From positions 82,847 through 146,846 of the forward strand of contig JAJXXW010000018.1 of assembly GCA_021780905.1 (NCBI GenBank): DNA of 64,000 bases, given 5' to 3'. The notes below the pieces were generated by a model, which saw only the letters and a program-made list of their open reading frames with translations, was not told where the DNA came from and searched no databases. The DNA is from a bacterium. GTDB taxonomy: Bacteria; Verrucomicrobiota; Verrucomicrobiia; Limisphaerales; UBA11358. Shown here piece by piece: positions 19,217-29,600 of the stretch (within the stretch, counting starts at the first letter, position 1; every line of letters begins with the position of its first letter). The position numbers and the translations under genes were made by a program.

Positions 19217-22200
19217 ATGAAGACCTTTAAATCGATACTAATTTTAGCGGCGGTCCTGGCGGTTCTGCCGGCGCGCGGCGGCACGAATGATTATGCCGGC
19301 CCGCTCTGGGCGTTGGACGACGCCCAAACCGTTTTGTCGGCGGCGGCGGACATTACGCGTGCGAAATATCCCGACTGCGACACGGCGACGGTCGAGCAGA
19401 AAAGCGTGCGCCTTTTCCGCCGGGACGGCACCGGTGAAAGCCAGGATGAAACCTTCACCAAGGTGCTGACCGAAAAGGGCCGGCGCGACAGCCGGACGTT
19501 GTCGCTGGGATTTCAACTGCCCTATACAACGGTGGTCGTCGCGAAACTGGAGGTGTTGAAGCCCGACGGCACGGCGCAGCCGGTGGACGTGGCGGCCAAT
19601 TCTCAGGAGAGCATTGACGACAGCCAGATGGCGATGAACATCTACGACCCGAACACCAAGGTGCTGGTGGTCAACCTGCCCGAGGTGGACATTGGCGATG
19701 TCGTGCATTCGGTGGTGCGGCAGACGACCGAGCGACCCTATATTCCGGGGCAGTTCACGGATGAAAATATTTTTGAAGGGACCGGCTACATCCGGCACAT
19801 CAGTTACGAGGTTCACGCGCCGGCGGAACGGCCGCTGCTCAACCTCCGGCTGCGCGATGCCATTCCCGGCACGGTGACATCCACCAACGCGACCAACGCC
19901 GACGGCTCCATCACCTATCACTGGGAGGTCGCCAACGTGCCGCGAATGTTTGATGAGCCGGGCATGCCGCCGGACGACATGGTGCTGCAACGTCTGCTGG
20001 TCAGCACACTGCCGGACTGGCCGGCGGTGTCCAAGTGGTATTGGCATTTGAGCGAGCCGCACCTCGACGCGACCGTGCCGGAAATGCAGCAAACCAACAA
20101 TATTCTTACCGCCGGGTTGACGGACAAAATGGACAAGATCAAAGCCATTTTCTATTACGTCTCCAAAAAGGTCCGTTACATGGGGCTCACGCCGGAAAAA
20201 GACCGGCCCGGTTTCGAGCCGCACGACGTGAAGCTGACGTTTGAAAAAAATTACGGCGTCTGCCGCGACAAGGCCGCGCTGCTCGTGTCGCTGTTGCGCG
20301 CGGCCGGCCTCGACGCCTATCCGGTGCTCATCAATGTTGGCAGCAAGCTCGATCCCGACGTGCCCGGCCCGAATTTCAACCACGCCATCGTTGGTGTGGA
20401 ACTGAAGCCGGGCGATTACCAGTTGATGGATCCGACCGACGAAAACACGCGCGAACTCCTGCCGCAGTATGACTGCAACCGCAGCTATCTGGTCTGCCGG
20501 CCGGCCGGCGAGACACTGCTGACCAGCCCCGTCCAGCCGCCGGACCAAAACCTGATGCGGGTAACGACCACCGGCACGCTCACCGCCGCCGGCCGGCTCG
20601 AGGCGAAGTCCGAGCTGGCCTTCGAGGGCGTGAACGACGACGACTATCGCAATGCGTTCGTGAAGATGAAGCCCGACGATCTGCGCCGTTTTTTTGAGCG
20701 CGACCTCAAGCTGGCGGTGCCCGGTGCCCGGTTGAAATCCCTGAAGCTGCTGCCGGCCAACCTGCTCGATATGTCCTCCGGCCTGCGCGCCGAGCTGGAA
20801 TTTTCCGCCGCCGGCATGACCGCCGCCGGCCACGGCAAGTCGGTCGTCACCGTGCCGTGGATCGGCTCCGGCCTTGGCGTGGTGAATTTCATCCTGCACG
20901 ACACCGGGCTGGAAAAACGAAAGTATCCGTTACAGACCGACGCGACCTGCGGGCTGGCGGAAACGGTTTCGCTCAAGCTGGACAAGGGATTTGCCGGCGT
21001 GGTCTCGCTGCCGGAATGCGCGCCGCAGGACGACGCCGGATTGAGCCGCCGGGAAACCTTCACCTGCACGAACGGCACGCTGAACTGCGCGCGGGAATTG
21101 AAATTGAAAACCGTCGAGTTTTCGCCGGCGCAGTATTTGCAACTCAAGCAGACTCTCAAGGATATGCAATACGACGGCCGCAAATTGCCGCTGCTGGCGC
21201 TGGCGAAATCCGCGCCGGAAAATGTGGCGGCGACCGTGGACGCAGGCGCGGAACCCCCGGTCAATTCCGACGCCAAAATCCTTGACGTCCGCAAGGAACT
21301 CTCCGTGAACGACGCGCATTCCGCGGTTTACCGCGTGAGATACTCCAAGCAAATCTTGAGCTATCAGGGCAAGAAGCGGGAGGCGGAGCTGAAAATCAGC
21401 TTCAACCCCGCGACGCAGTCGGCAAAGCTTGTCCGCGCGGTCGTGGTTTCCAAGGCCGGGGCGCGCGCGGAGATTTCCCCTGGCGAAATCAACGTCATGG
21501 ACGCGGGCTGGAACGCCTCCGCCAAGCGCTACACCGGCGGCAAGGTGCTGGTCGCCAACCTGCCGAACGTGGAAATCGGCTCGACCATCGAGGTGGAATA
21601 TGAAATCGCCATGACCAACCAGGCGTATTTGTCCGGCTTTGAATCCTTCCAGTTGCCCGATGAGCTGGCGCAAAAAACCTTTGAACTCTCCGCGCCGGCG
21701 AATCTCACCGTCCGGCAACTGACCACCGGCAGCGGCGGCATTCAGGAGACGCGCACGCGCCGCGACGGGCGGCAGGTGTTTGCTTGGCGGGCGGAAAACG
21801 CCCCGGCGCTGCCGGCCGAAAATAGCTTGCCGCCGGAGTGGACTTACAATTCCGGCGTCGGTTATTTCCTCGGGAACGCCGATGATTATTACCAAAACCT
21901 CAACGCCATCCTGCGGGATCGCGCGGCGAAAAATTCCCTCGCCGCCGCCCGCGCGCGGGAGTTGACGGCGACGGCCACCAGCCGCGCCGCCGCCGTGGCC
22001 GCCATCCGCGATTTTGTCGCCAAATCCATCCGGGTCGCGGGGCCGTCATTCACGGAACTGCCGTTGAGCGAGCTTTCCGCCGCCGACACGACGCTGACGG
22101 ACGGCTACGGGCACCTGGCTGACCGCGCGATTTTGCTGCACGCGATGCTGGCCGCCGCCGGCTTCAAGCCGGAATTTGTGCTGGCCTCGGACTTGCCGCC

Positions 22201-23035
22201 GATCCAGCCAATGGCCGGCGTCCTCAAAAAATTTCCCATGCCGCAGGTGTTTGCCACGCCGCTGGTCCGCGTGGTCGTGGACGGCGAAACCGATTACTTG
22301 AATGACACCGACCAGTATGCGCGCCTGGGCGCGACCGCGCACGATGGCAAGCTGGGGATTGTCCTAGCCCGCCGCGCCAGCGAGGAAATCCGGGCGGCCA
22401 AAGGCTGCGCGAACGAGATGAAAACGTTCTATCATTTGTCGCTGGCCGACGACGGCCGGGCGCGGATCAATGTGCGCCACTCTTATTATGGTCTGAACTA
22501 CGGCCAGCAGCACCGTTTTTTTGCCGAGTTGCCGCCCGAAGAACGCCGCCGGTATTTCCAGGAGATCGTCTCCCGGGTGTCGCAGGGCGCGCGGTCCGTG
22601 GGCGGGCTGGTCACGCAGTTTGACAATTATCCCGGCACCGAGGAATTCACCGTTGAAGTGGACAACTATGCCGTGGTGGACGGCCGATATGCCTACTTTG
22701 ATCTGCCGTTCACGCCGTCGCTGTTTCCCGTCGGCGCCGACCGCCGCGCGTTGCCGCTGTTCATCTCGCAGGCCGGCGCGCAGAGCGTGAAGGCGGACAT
22801 TGACCCGCCACCCGGATTTCGCCGGACGATCATCGCGCCCAAGAGCAAGACGCTCGCGGCCACCGGCGGCACGGCGCACATCACCGCGAGCGGACGCGGT
22901 GGCGACTACTTCATCACGGATCAACTGGTGATCCAGCCCAGCATCGTCAGCCCCAAGGATTATCCCGAACTGCTAAAAGTCGAATCGGCTCTGCATCAGG
23001 AATCTGCGCGGCTTTTCCTGCTGGAAAAGGAGTGA
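19217..23035 (+). CDS. large secreted protein with two DUF3857/transglutaminase-like modules
   Basis: 1272 aa; first module YGVCRDKAALLVSLLRAAG..FNHAIVGVEL..LMDPTDE; second module repeats the architecture (VLVANLPNVEIGS..YGHLADRAILLHAMLAAAG). Confidence 0.88.
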   Translation: MKTFKSILILAAVLAVLPARGGTNDYAGPLWALDDAQTVLSAAADITRAKYPDCDTATVEQKSVRLFRRDGTGESQDETFTKVLTEKGRRDSRTLSLGFQLPYTTVVVAKLEVLKPDGTAQPVDVAANSQESIDDSQMAMNIYDPNTKVLVVNLPEVDIGDVVHSVVRQTTERPYIPGQFTDENIFEGTGYIRHISYEVHAPAERPLLNLRLRDAIPGTVTSTNATNADGSITYHWEVANVPRMFDEPGMPPDDMVLQRLLVSTLPDWPAVSKWYWHLSEPHLDATVPEMQQTNNILTAGLTDKMDKIKAIFYYVSKKVRYMGLTPEKDRPGFEPHDVKLTFEKNYGVCRDKAALLVSLLRAAGLDAYPVLINVGSKLDPDVPGPNFNHAIVGVELKPGDYQLMDPTDENTRELLPQYDCNRSYLVCRPAGETLLTSPVQPPDQNLMRVTTTGTLTAAGRLEAKSELAFEGVNDDDYRNAFVKMKPDDLRRFFERDLKLAVPGARLKSLKLLPANLLDMSSGLRAELEFSAAGMTAAGHGKSVVTVPWIGSGLGVVNFILHDTGLEKRKYPLQTDATCGLAETVSLKLDKGFAGVVSLPECAPQDDAGLSRRETFTCTNGTLNCARELKLKTVEFSPAQYLQLKQTLKDMQYDGRKLPLLALAKSAPENVAATVDAGAEPPVNSDAKILDVRKELSVNDAHSAVYRVRYSKQILSYQGKKREAELKISFNPATQSAKLVRAVVVSKAGARAEISPGEINVMDAGWNASAKRYTGGKVLVANLPNVEIGSTIEVEYEIAMTNQAYLSGFESFQLPDELAQKTFELSAPANLTVRQLTTGSGGIQETRTRRDGRQVFAWRAENAPALPAENSLPPEWTYNSGVGYFLGNADDYYQNLNAILRDRAAKNSLAAARARELTATATSRAAAVAAIRDFVAKSIRVAGPSFTELPLSELSAADTTLTDGYGHLADRAILLHAMLAAAGFKPEFVLASDLPPIQPMAGVLKKFPMPQVFATPLVRVVVDGETDYLNDTDQYARLGATAHDGKLGIVLARRASEEIRAAKGCANEMKTFYHLSLADDGRARINVRHSYYGLNYGQQHRFFAELPPEERRRYFQEIVSRVSQGARSVGGLVTQFDNYPGTEEFTVEVDNYAVVDGRYAYFDLPFTPSLFPVGADRRALPLFISQAGAQSVKADIDPPPGFRRTIIAPKSKTLAATGGTAHITASGRGGDYFITDQLVIQPSIVSPKDYPELLKVESALHQESARLFLLEKE

Positions 23036-23100
23036 CGTCGCGTGGCCGGCGCGTTTTTTTCCCGTTGCGAAGCAAGGGCGGGGCTGGCGTGGAAAGGGCG

Positions 23101-23129
23101 TTGACACGTTTGGTTGCGGGGTTTAGTCT
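23101..23129 (+). promoter_or_regulatory. candidate sigma70-like promoter
   Basis: TTGACA - 17 bp - TAGTCT, ~20 bp upstream of ATG 23149. Confidence 0.5.
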
Positions 23130-23148
23130 CTTCAAAAACGGCAATACC

Positions 23149-23916
23149 ATGTTACTTCGCATCAGTTTAATCATCGCCATCCTGGCCGGAATCGGCGCCG
23201 GCGTGGTTTCCTACCTCGAAGTGTCCGACAAAGTCCCCGCGTTGGCCAAGCAGCGCGACGATGAAAAAAGCGCCAAACTCGCCAAAATTGACGAGTTGAA
23301 AAAGACCAACGAAGTGCTCGCCAAAACCAAAAGCCAGTTGGCCCAGACCCAGCAGGATTTGGAGGACACCAAATCCGACCGCGACAAACAACTGGCCCGC
23401 GCCGACGCCCAGACCAAACGCGCCGATGAATTGACGGACAAACTCGCCAAGGTCACGCAGGCGCGCGACGACGCCCTGAATTCCCTTGCCGCCTACAAGA
23501 ACACGGATTTGACTCCCGAACAAATTTTGAAATTAAGCAAGGATCTCAAGGGCGCGCTCCAGGAAATTGCCGTGGTCAACGGCGAGAAGTTGGTCATGCT
23601 GCGCACCATCGGCCGGTTGACGAACGAGCTCGCCAAATTCACCGACCCGGACCGGTTCGTCAAACTGCCGGCCGGGTTGCATGGCAAAATTCTCGTCGTG
23701 GATCCCAAGTGGGACTTTGTGGTGCTCAACATCGGCGAGGATCAGGGCTTGATCACCGATGGCGAGCTGCTGGTCAGCCGCCAAGGCAAGCTGGTCGCCA
23801 AAGTCATTGTCCGCAGCGTCGAAAAAGACCGGAGCATCGCCAACCTTGTTCCCGGCTGGCAACTGGGCGACATGATCGAGGGCGACGAAGTTTCCCCGGC
23901 GCATCCCTCCACCTGA
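23149..23916 (+). CDS. membrane-anchored coiled-coil protein, function unknown
   Basis: N-terminal TM (MLLRISLIIAILAGIGAGVVSYL), long coiled coil, C-terminal beta domain (GKILVVDPKWDFVVLNIGEDQGL). Confidence 0.8.
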   Translation: MLLRISLIIAILAGIGAGVVSYLEVSDKVPALAKQRDDEKSAKLAKIDELKKTNEVLAKTKSQLAQTQQDLEDTKSDRDKQLARADAQTKRADELTDKLAKVTQARDDALNSLAAYKNTDLTPEQILKLSKDLKGALQEIAVVNGEKLVMLRTIGRLTNELAKFTDPDRFVKLPAGLHGKILVVDPKWDFVVLNIGEDQGLITDGELLVSRQGKLVAKVIVRSVEKDRSIANLVPGWQLGDMIEGDEVSPAHPST

Positions 23917-23917
23917 C

Positions 23918-24091
23918 ATGAAATTCCGCGCCACCCACTGCTTCTGGCTGCTGCTGCTTGCCATCGTGGTGTTGTTTGTTTCCGGTTGCGCTACCAACGA
24001 GTCTGACAACGTCTCCGTCCGACCGTGGAACTCGCCGACCGACTGGCAACAGGGCGGCGCGCTGGGCGCGATGGACACCCAGCACCGCTAA
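23918..24091 (+). CDS. 57-aa lipoprotein
   Basis: MKFRATHCFWLLLLAIVVLFVSGCATNESDNVSVRPWNSPTDWQQGGALGAMDTQHR*; lipobox VSGC; starts 1 bp after the preceding stop; below the ORF-track size cut-off. Confidence 0.75.
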   Translation: MKFRATHCFWLLLLAIVVLFVSGCATNESDNVSVRPWNSPTDWQQGGALGAMDTQHR

Positions 24092-24672
24092 TCCCGCTTC
24101 CTGCACACGCACCGCGCCGGCGTCAGGATGAAGTTCACCCTCGCATCGTGCGGCTCCGCCGGGATGGTTTCCAGCAGTTGAAAATCATAGGCCACGCCGC
24201 ATTTCACGCCGCTCGCCGCCGCCAGCAGGCGATCGTAAAAACCCCGTCCGCGTCCGAGCCGGCGGCCGCTTGAATCAAACGCCACCCCCGGCGCCAGAAC
24301 CAAATCCAATTGGTCCAGCGGAATTTCCGCGCAGCCTGTCGCCGGCTCCCGGATGCCGAATTTTCCGATGCTGAGGTCCGTCGCCAGGGTTGTTAACCGC
24401 TTCGCGCCGTAAATGCCCCTGGGCGCGTCAAAAAACGGCAGCGCGCAATGCACGCCCAAGGCCAGCGACGTTTCCACCACCGGCCAGATGTCCGGCTCAT
24501 CCTGCAGCGGCGCGAAAAACAAAATCGAACGGGCGCTGGAAATCTGCGCCTGCAGCCGCTCGCACAGCGCGCTGGATTCCACCGCCCGCACCGCCGGGGA
24601 AATGTTTCCCAGCGCCGCGCGGATTTTCTGGCGCAGTTCGGATTTGGAATGGGCGGCGGTGGAGGCGGTCAT
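24088..24672 (-). CDS. 5-formyltetrahydrofolate cyclo-ligase
   Basis: LVLAPGVAFDSSGRRLGRGRGFYDRLLA motif; 194 aa. Confidence 0.93.
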   Translation of the reverse strand: MTASTAAHSKSELRQKIRAALGNISPAVRAVESSALCERLQAQISSARSILFFAPLQDEPDIWPVVETSLALGVHCALPFFDAPRGIYGAKRLTTLATDLSIGKFGIREPATGCAEIPLDQLDLVLAPGVAFDSSGRRLGRGRGFYDRLLAAASGVKCGVAYDFQLLETIPAEPHDARVNFILTPARCVCRKRD

Positions 24673-24764
24673 TGTTCAGTCGCGGAGAAAACCCCCATCA
24701 AGAAAAAGTCCAATGCCGGTGGGAATTCCCATTTTTGTTTCTTGCGCGCCGATCGGGAATTCAT

Positions 24765-25025
24765 TCATTTTGGAAACGCGCCGCAGGCACCTTTGCCGGC
24801 GGCTTTGGCGATTGGCTTTATCGTCGGATCGCTGAAGGCAAGCAGGACACTTTGTGCGCGGTTCTTCCTTTTGCCGTCCAGTTTCGCCAGCGCGGCGCGG
24901 AAATGCTTCAGCCGGAAATCTTCCGGCCCGGTCGCGCGCTCCACGCGGTCGAGAAAGGCGGCCAGTTCGACGAGCCTGTGCCGCGCGTCGAGAAAATACA
25001 GGTCGAGGATTTGCTGTTTGGTCAT
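24765..25025 (-). CDS. small conserved-looking protein downstream of tatD-like gene
   Basis: MTKQQILDLYFLDARHRLVELAAFLDRVERATGPEDFRLKHFRAALAKL; ATGA overlap with the TatD-like gene. Confidence 0.7.
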   Translation of the reverse strand: MTKQQILDLYFLDARHRLVELAAFLDRVERATGPEDFRLKHFRAALAKLDGKRKNRAQSVLLAFSDPTIKPIAKAAGKGACGAFPK

Positions 25026-25828
25026 GCGAGTTTGGGAAAAAAGTCGTGCGCCGTCCGGCAGGTCGCCGCGCTGAGTTCGTCCAGCGAAATCCGTTTCACT
25101 TGCGCCACCGTCTCGGCGATCTCCATCACGAACGCCGGTTCGCACCGCCGGCCGCGATGCGGCACCGGCGCGAGATAGGGGCAGTCCGTCTCCAGCATGA
25201 ATTTGTCCGGCGGCGTGGCGGCCACGGCGTCGCGGATGTTCTGGCCGTTCTTAAAAGTCACAATGCCAGTATAGCTCACGAGGGAGCCGATGGCCAAAAC
25301 CGCTTTCAACCGCGCCACGCTTTCGCCGAAGCAGTGGAACACGCCGCGCACTTTGCCGGCGAACGGTTTCAATTGCGCCAGCGTGTCATCAAACGACGCG
25401 CGCTGGTGGATGATGGCATTCAGGCCGAACTCTGCCGCCACCTCAAGCTGCTGCCGGAAAATCTCCGCCTGCCGCTGTTTGTAATGCGCGTCGTCCGCCG
25501 GGCTGCCGCCTTGGGAACTGGGCAGTCGGAAATAATCCAGCCCGGTCTCGCCGATGGCGACGACCTTGGGATGCCGCGCCAGTTCACGCAGGGCCGGACG
25601 GAGGTCGGCCGGTGCAGCCAACGCCTCGGACGGATGCCAGCCGGCGGCGGCGTAGAGGGCCGGATGCCGTTCCGCCAGCGCCACCGCGCGGCGGCTGCTG
25701 TCCAGGCTGGTGCCGATGGAGATGATCTTGGCGATGCCCGCCGCCTCCGCGCGGGCGAGCACCTCGGCAAAATCCTTCTCATAATCGGGATAATCCAGAT
25801 GCGCGTGCGTGTCGTAGAAGATGGGCAT
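25022..25828 (-). CDS. TatD-family metal-dependent hydrolase
   Basis: FYDTHAHLDYPDYEKDF; AIGETGLDYFR; FHCFGES; LETDCPYLAP. Confidence 0.95.
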   Translation of the reverse strand: MPIFYDTHAHLDYPDYEKDFAEVLARAEAAGIAKIISIGTSLDSSRRAVALAERHPALYAAAGWHPSEALAAPADLRPALRELARHPKVVAIGETGLDYFRLPSSQGGSPADDAHYKQRQAEIFRQQLEVAAEFGLNAIIHQRASFDDTLAQLKPFAGKVRGVFHCFGESVARLKAVLAIGSLVSYTGIVTFKNGQNIRDAVAATPPDKFMLETDCPYLAPVPHRGRRCEPAFVMEIAETVAQVKRISLDELSAATCRTAHDFFPKLA

Positions 25829-25840
25829 ATTCGGCTGGTG

Positions 25841-26140
25841 TCAAAACAACGGCCTCTGCGCCGCGTTGCTTTCGGCCTTGGCCCGTGTAGCAATCAAAGA
25901 TCTGTCCCGACTCGGAGCGCGGGGCGTATTCGATTGGTGGCCGTGCGCAAGCACCTTGCCGATGAATTGCGCGAATTCTTTCGGGCTGATTTCGCCGAGG
26001 CCTTTGAAATGTGTGATTTCCGGTTCGCCGACGCCGAGCGAGATGGCGTCCTTCATCTTGGCGACGATGTCAAAAAAATCGCGGATGCCCGACTTGGGCA
26101 GGCCGGCCATGTGCGTCGCAATGTAGCGAGATTGACCCAT
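25841..26140 (-). pseudogene. chimeric relic: class I aminotransferase N-terminus joined to decayed GyrB/ParE C-terminal segment
   Basis: [35 protein letters not shown] (aminotransferase-like) runs into [22 protein letters not shown], nearly identical to [22 protein letters not shown] in the 30428-32275 gene. Confidence 0.8.
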
Positions 26141-26389
26141 TTAAGCTGTGAAGAATAATTAAATCATGCCGCGTTCGCAAACGAATAGACGGGCGCGGAA
26201 AATTTTTTTAACGCAAAGACGCAAAGGCGCGGAGTTGCGAGCCGAACGGGCCAAGGAATTAACCGCGAAACACACGAACGACACGAATGAATGGCTGCCA
26301 AGCTCCGGCTGCGCTGAAGGCGCTACGGAAATTAACCCGGTGTTGACCGATGCAATCGGACTGCGCCGGGAAAACGTCCCACAAAATAA

Positions 26390-26545
26390 TTCTCCCACTC
26401 CTCGCCGTCCTTCGTTCGCGGGAGCGGAAAAATCCTTCGCCCATCGGATGGGAGAAGGTGGCGAAGCCGGATGAGGGATTGAATTTTGGCCGGATGAGGG
26501 TCGTCGGGAGAAACACATTTTAACGAGGAGAGGGCCGGGGTGAGG
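26390..26545. repeat. REP-like palindromic element remnants upstream of the R-M-like gene
   Basis: ctcctcgccgtcc..atgggagaaggtggcgaagccggatgaggg..gaggagagggccggggtgagga; shares gagagggccggggtgag with the 28418-28550 element. Confidence 0.6.
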
Positions 26546-26622
26546 AGTTCGATGAAAACGAATTGGTGTTGACAAACTCCCCGCTTTGCAACCGCCGCCC
26601 GCCGCGTTATTCTGCGCCGCAC

Positions 26623-29600
26623 ATGGCAAACCTTGGCTCCATCCACACCTACCGCTCGGAAGTGGACCACATCATCCGCTTCGGCGGCAGCACCAAGGAA
26701 ACCTCCATCCGCCGCGCCGTCTTCAATCTCATCAACGCCTACGCCCGCCCGCGCGATTTGCTGCTCGTCGAGGAACTCGATTATTTCAATCCCCGCCGCG
26801 ACAAAACCGTCCGGCCCGACGGCACGCTGAAAAACATTCTCCGCATTGACCAGGGCTTTTGGGAAAGCAAAGACACCGCCGACGACCTGACCGAGGAGAT
26901 CAAAAAGAAATTTGATCGTGGCTATCCCGATTCCAACATTCTCTTCGAGGATTCCCAGACCGCCATTCTCTATCAGGACGGCGCGCGGCTGCTCACCGCG
27001 CCGTTTGCCTCGGCCGAGAGCCTCGACGAACTTCTCACCGCCTACGTCTCGTTCGAGAATCAGGACGTTAAGGAATTCCGCAAGGCCGTCGAGCGGTTCA
27101 AGGACGACATTCCCAACATCGTCATCGCCCTGCGCAGCATGATCCTCAAGCAGGGCAAGGCCAACGCCCCGTTCCGCACGCGCCGCCAGACTTTTCTGGA
27201 ACTCTGCCGCAGCGCCATCAATCCCGCCGTCACGCCCGACGACGTGGATGAAATGCTCATCCAGCACATCCTCACCGAGGAAATTTTTCTCTCCATCTTC
27301 AGCGACACCCAGCTCCTCGATGAAAACAACATCGCGCGCGAATTGAAGCAGGTGGAAAACACCTTCTTCACCGGCGCGACCAAGCGCGACACCCTTGGCC
27401 AGATCAAACACTACTACGAATGTATCAAGGCCCACGCCACCAGCATCGTCAGCCCGCGCGAGAAGCAGACCTTCCTCAAGGTCATCTACGAAAATTTTTA
27501 CAAGGCGTATAATCCCAAGGGCGCTGACCGGCTCGGCATCGTTTATACGCCCGGCGAAGTCATTGATTTCATGATCCGCTCCACCGACACGCTGCTCAAC
27601 CGCCATTTCGGGCGCGGGCTGGCGGATCAGGCCGTGGAAATCCTCGACCCCGCCACCGGCACCGGCAGCTATGTGTGCGACCTCATTGAATATCTTCCGC
27701 GCGCAGTCCTCGCCCGGAAATACAAGCACGAGCTGCACGCCAACGAAGTCGCCATCCTGCCTTACTACATTGCCAACCTGAACATCGAGACCGCCTACGC
27801 CGCCAAGATGGGCAGCTACGCGCCGTTTGAAAACATCTGCTTCGTGGACACGCTCGACAACACCGAGGGGCTGCGCGTGGAGAACCAGTGGGAACTCGGC
27901 GCGATGAGCGCGGAAAACACCCGCCGCATCAAGGCGCAGAATCTGCGCAAGATCAGCGTCATCATTGGCAACCCGCCTTACAACGCCAACCAGCAGAACG
28001 AAAACGACAACAACAAGAACCGCACCTACGAACACATAGACCAGCGCATCAAGGCCACCTACATCGCCGCCAGCACCGCGCAGAAAACGAAAGCCTATGA
28101 CATGTATGCCCGCTTCATCCGCTGGGCGAGTGACCGGCTTGGCGATCAAGGCATCGTTGCTTACATCTGCAATCGCTCGTTTATTGACCAGCGCACGTTC
28201 GATGGCTTCCGCAAAACCGTCGCGCAGGAGTTTGACCATATTTACATCATGGATACGAAGAGCGACGTGCGGGCGAACCCCAAAATCTCCGGCACCAAGA
28301 ATAACGTCTTCGGCATTCAGACCGGCGTTGCCATTGTCTTCTTCGTCAAAGACCAAAGCCACCTGCGGTCATTCGATGAGGCGGGCAGCGCGAATGTCCT
28401 GAACCGGCGCACGGCCCTCCCTCACCCCGGCCCTCTCCCGCTGGGAGAGGGGGAACCGTGCGCCGCGCCTGGCGCAGGCGCAGCGACCGCTATATCCGGC
28501 GGCGGCCGAACTGGCTCCCTCTCCCAGCGGGAGAGGGCCGGGGTGAGGGAGAACGCCCCCGAACGTGCCGCCGACGCGCTGACACCGGGAACCCGTCCGT
28601 CGCATCCCTGCCGGATCTACTACGCCTCCATGGCGGATGAGGTTCCACGCGAAGAAAAGCTCGAGATTCTAAGTGCCGCCAAGATTGAGATGTTGGACAT
28701 GGAGCGAATTGAGCCGGATGCCGATGGTAACTGGCTGGATATGGATACCAGTGATTTCAAGAGCTTGCTGCCACTGGTCGGTGAGTTGGAGAAGGCGGTG
28801 TTTGGCCTCGATAGCAACGGCGTCGTCAGCAATCGCGATGAATGGGTTTATGATGTGGATGCCGACGCGCTGGCAAAGAAGGCCAAGTATCTCAGTGACG
28901 AATACAATCGGTTGCTCAAAGCGAAAGATTTATCTTTCCCCGATACCGTCAAGTGGAGCGAGAGTCTTAAATCCAAATTCAAAGCCGATCTAAAGTCGAA
29001 GTTCACGCGTAAGTTAATCATTGCGGCGATGTATCGCCCATTTACCAAGCTGCATTTCTATTCCGAGAAAGTCTTCAACGACCGGCTCACTGAAAACCAT
29101 TACCAGATGTTCGGCCCGGAATTGGACAAGGAGAACATTGTCATCCTTCACACCGCGCCGGATTCGCAGAAGCCTTTTCTCGCCTATGTCGGCAACTGCA
29201 TTCCCGATTTGCATTTTGTCGGAGCCGCCGCCGGAACAACGTGCCTTCCACTCTACCGTTACGATGAAGACGGCCACCGGCAGGACAACCTGACCGACTG
29301 GGGCCTGCGGCAGTTTCAGCAACACTACGGCGATGCCGCCATCACCAAGCGCGACCTATTCCACTACACCTACGCCGTGCTGCATCAACCGGCCTACCGG
29401 ACGAAATACGAGATCAACCTCAAGCGGGAATTCCCCCGGCTGCCCTTTTACGCGGACTTCCGCCAATGGGCCAAGTGGGGCCAGTCGCTCATGGAATTGC
29501 ATTTGAATTATGAGCAAGCCGCGCCCTTCAAATTGAAGCGCCACGACGCGCCCGATGAATCCGGGCGTCCCCTCACCCCGTCCCTCTCCCCTCCGAGGGG

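Noticed and set aside
26332-28362. 676-aa minus-strand ORF opposite the R-M-like gene
   Set aside because: Antisense shadow of the methylase frame; Gly/Val/Asp-rich low-complexity translation.
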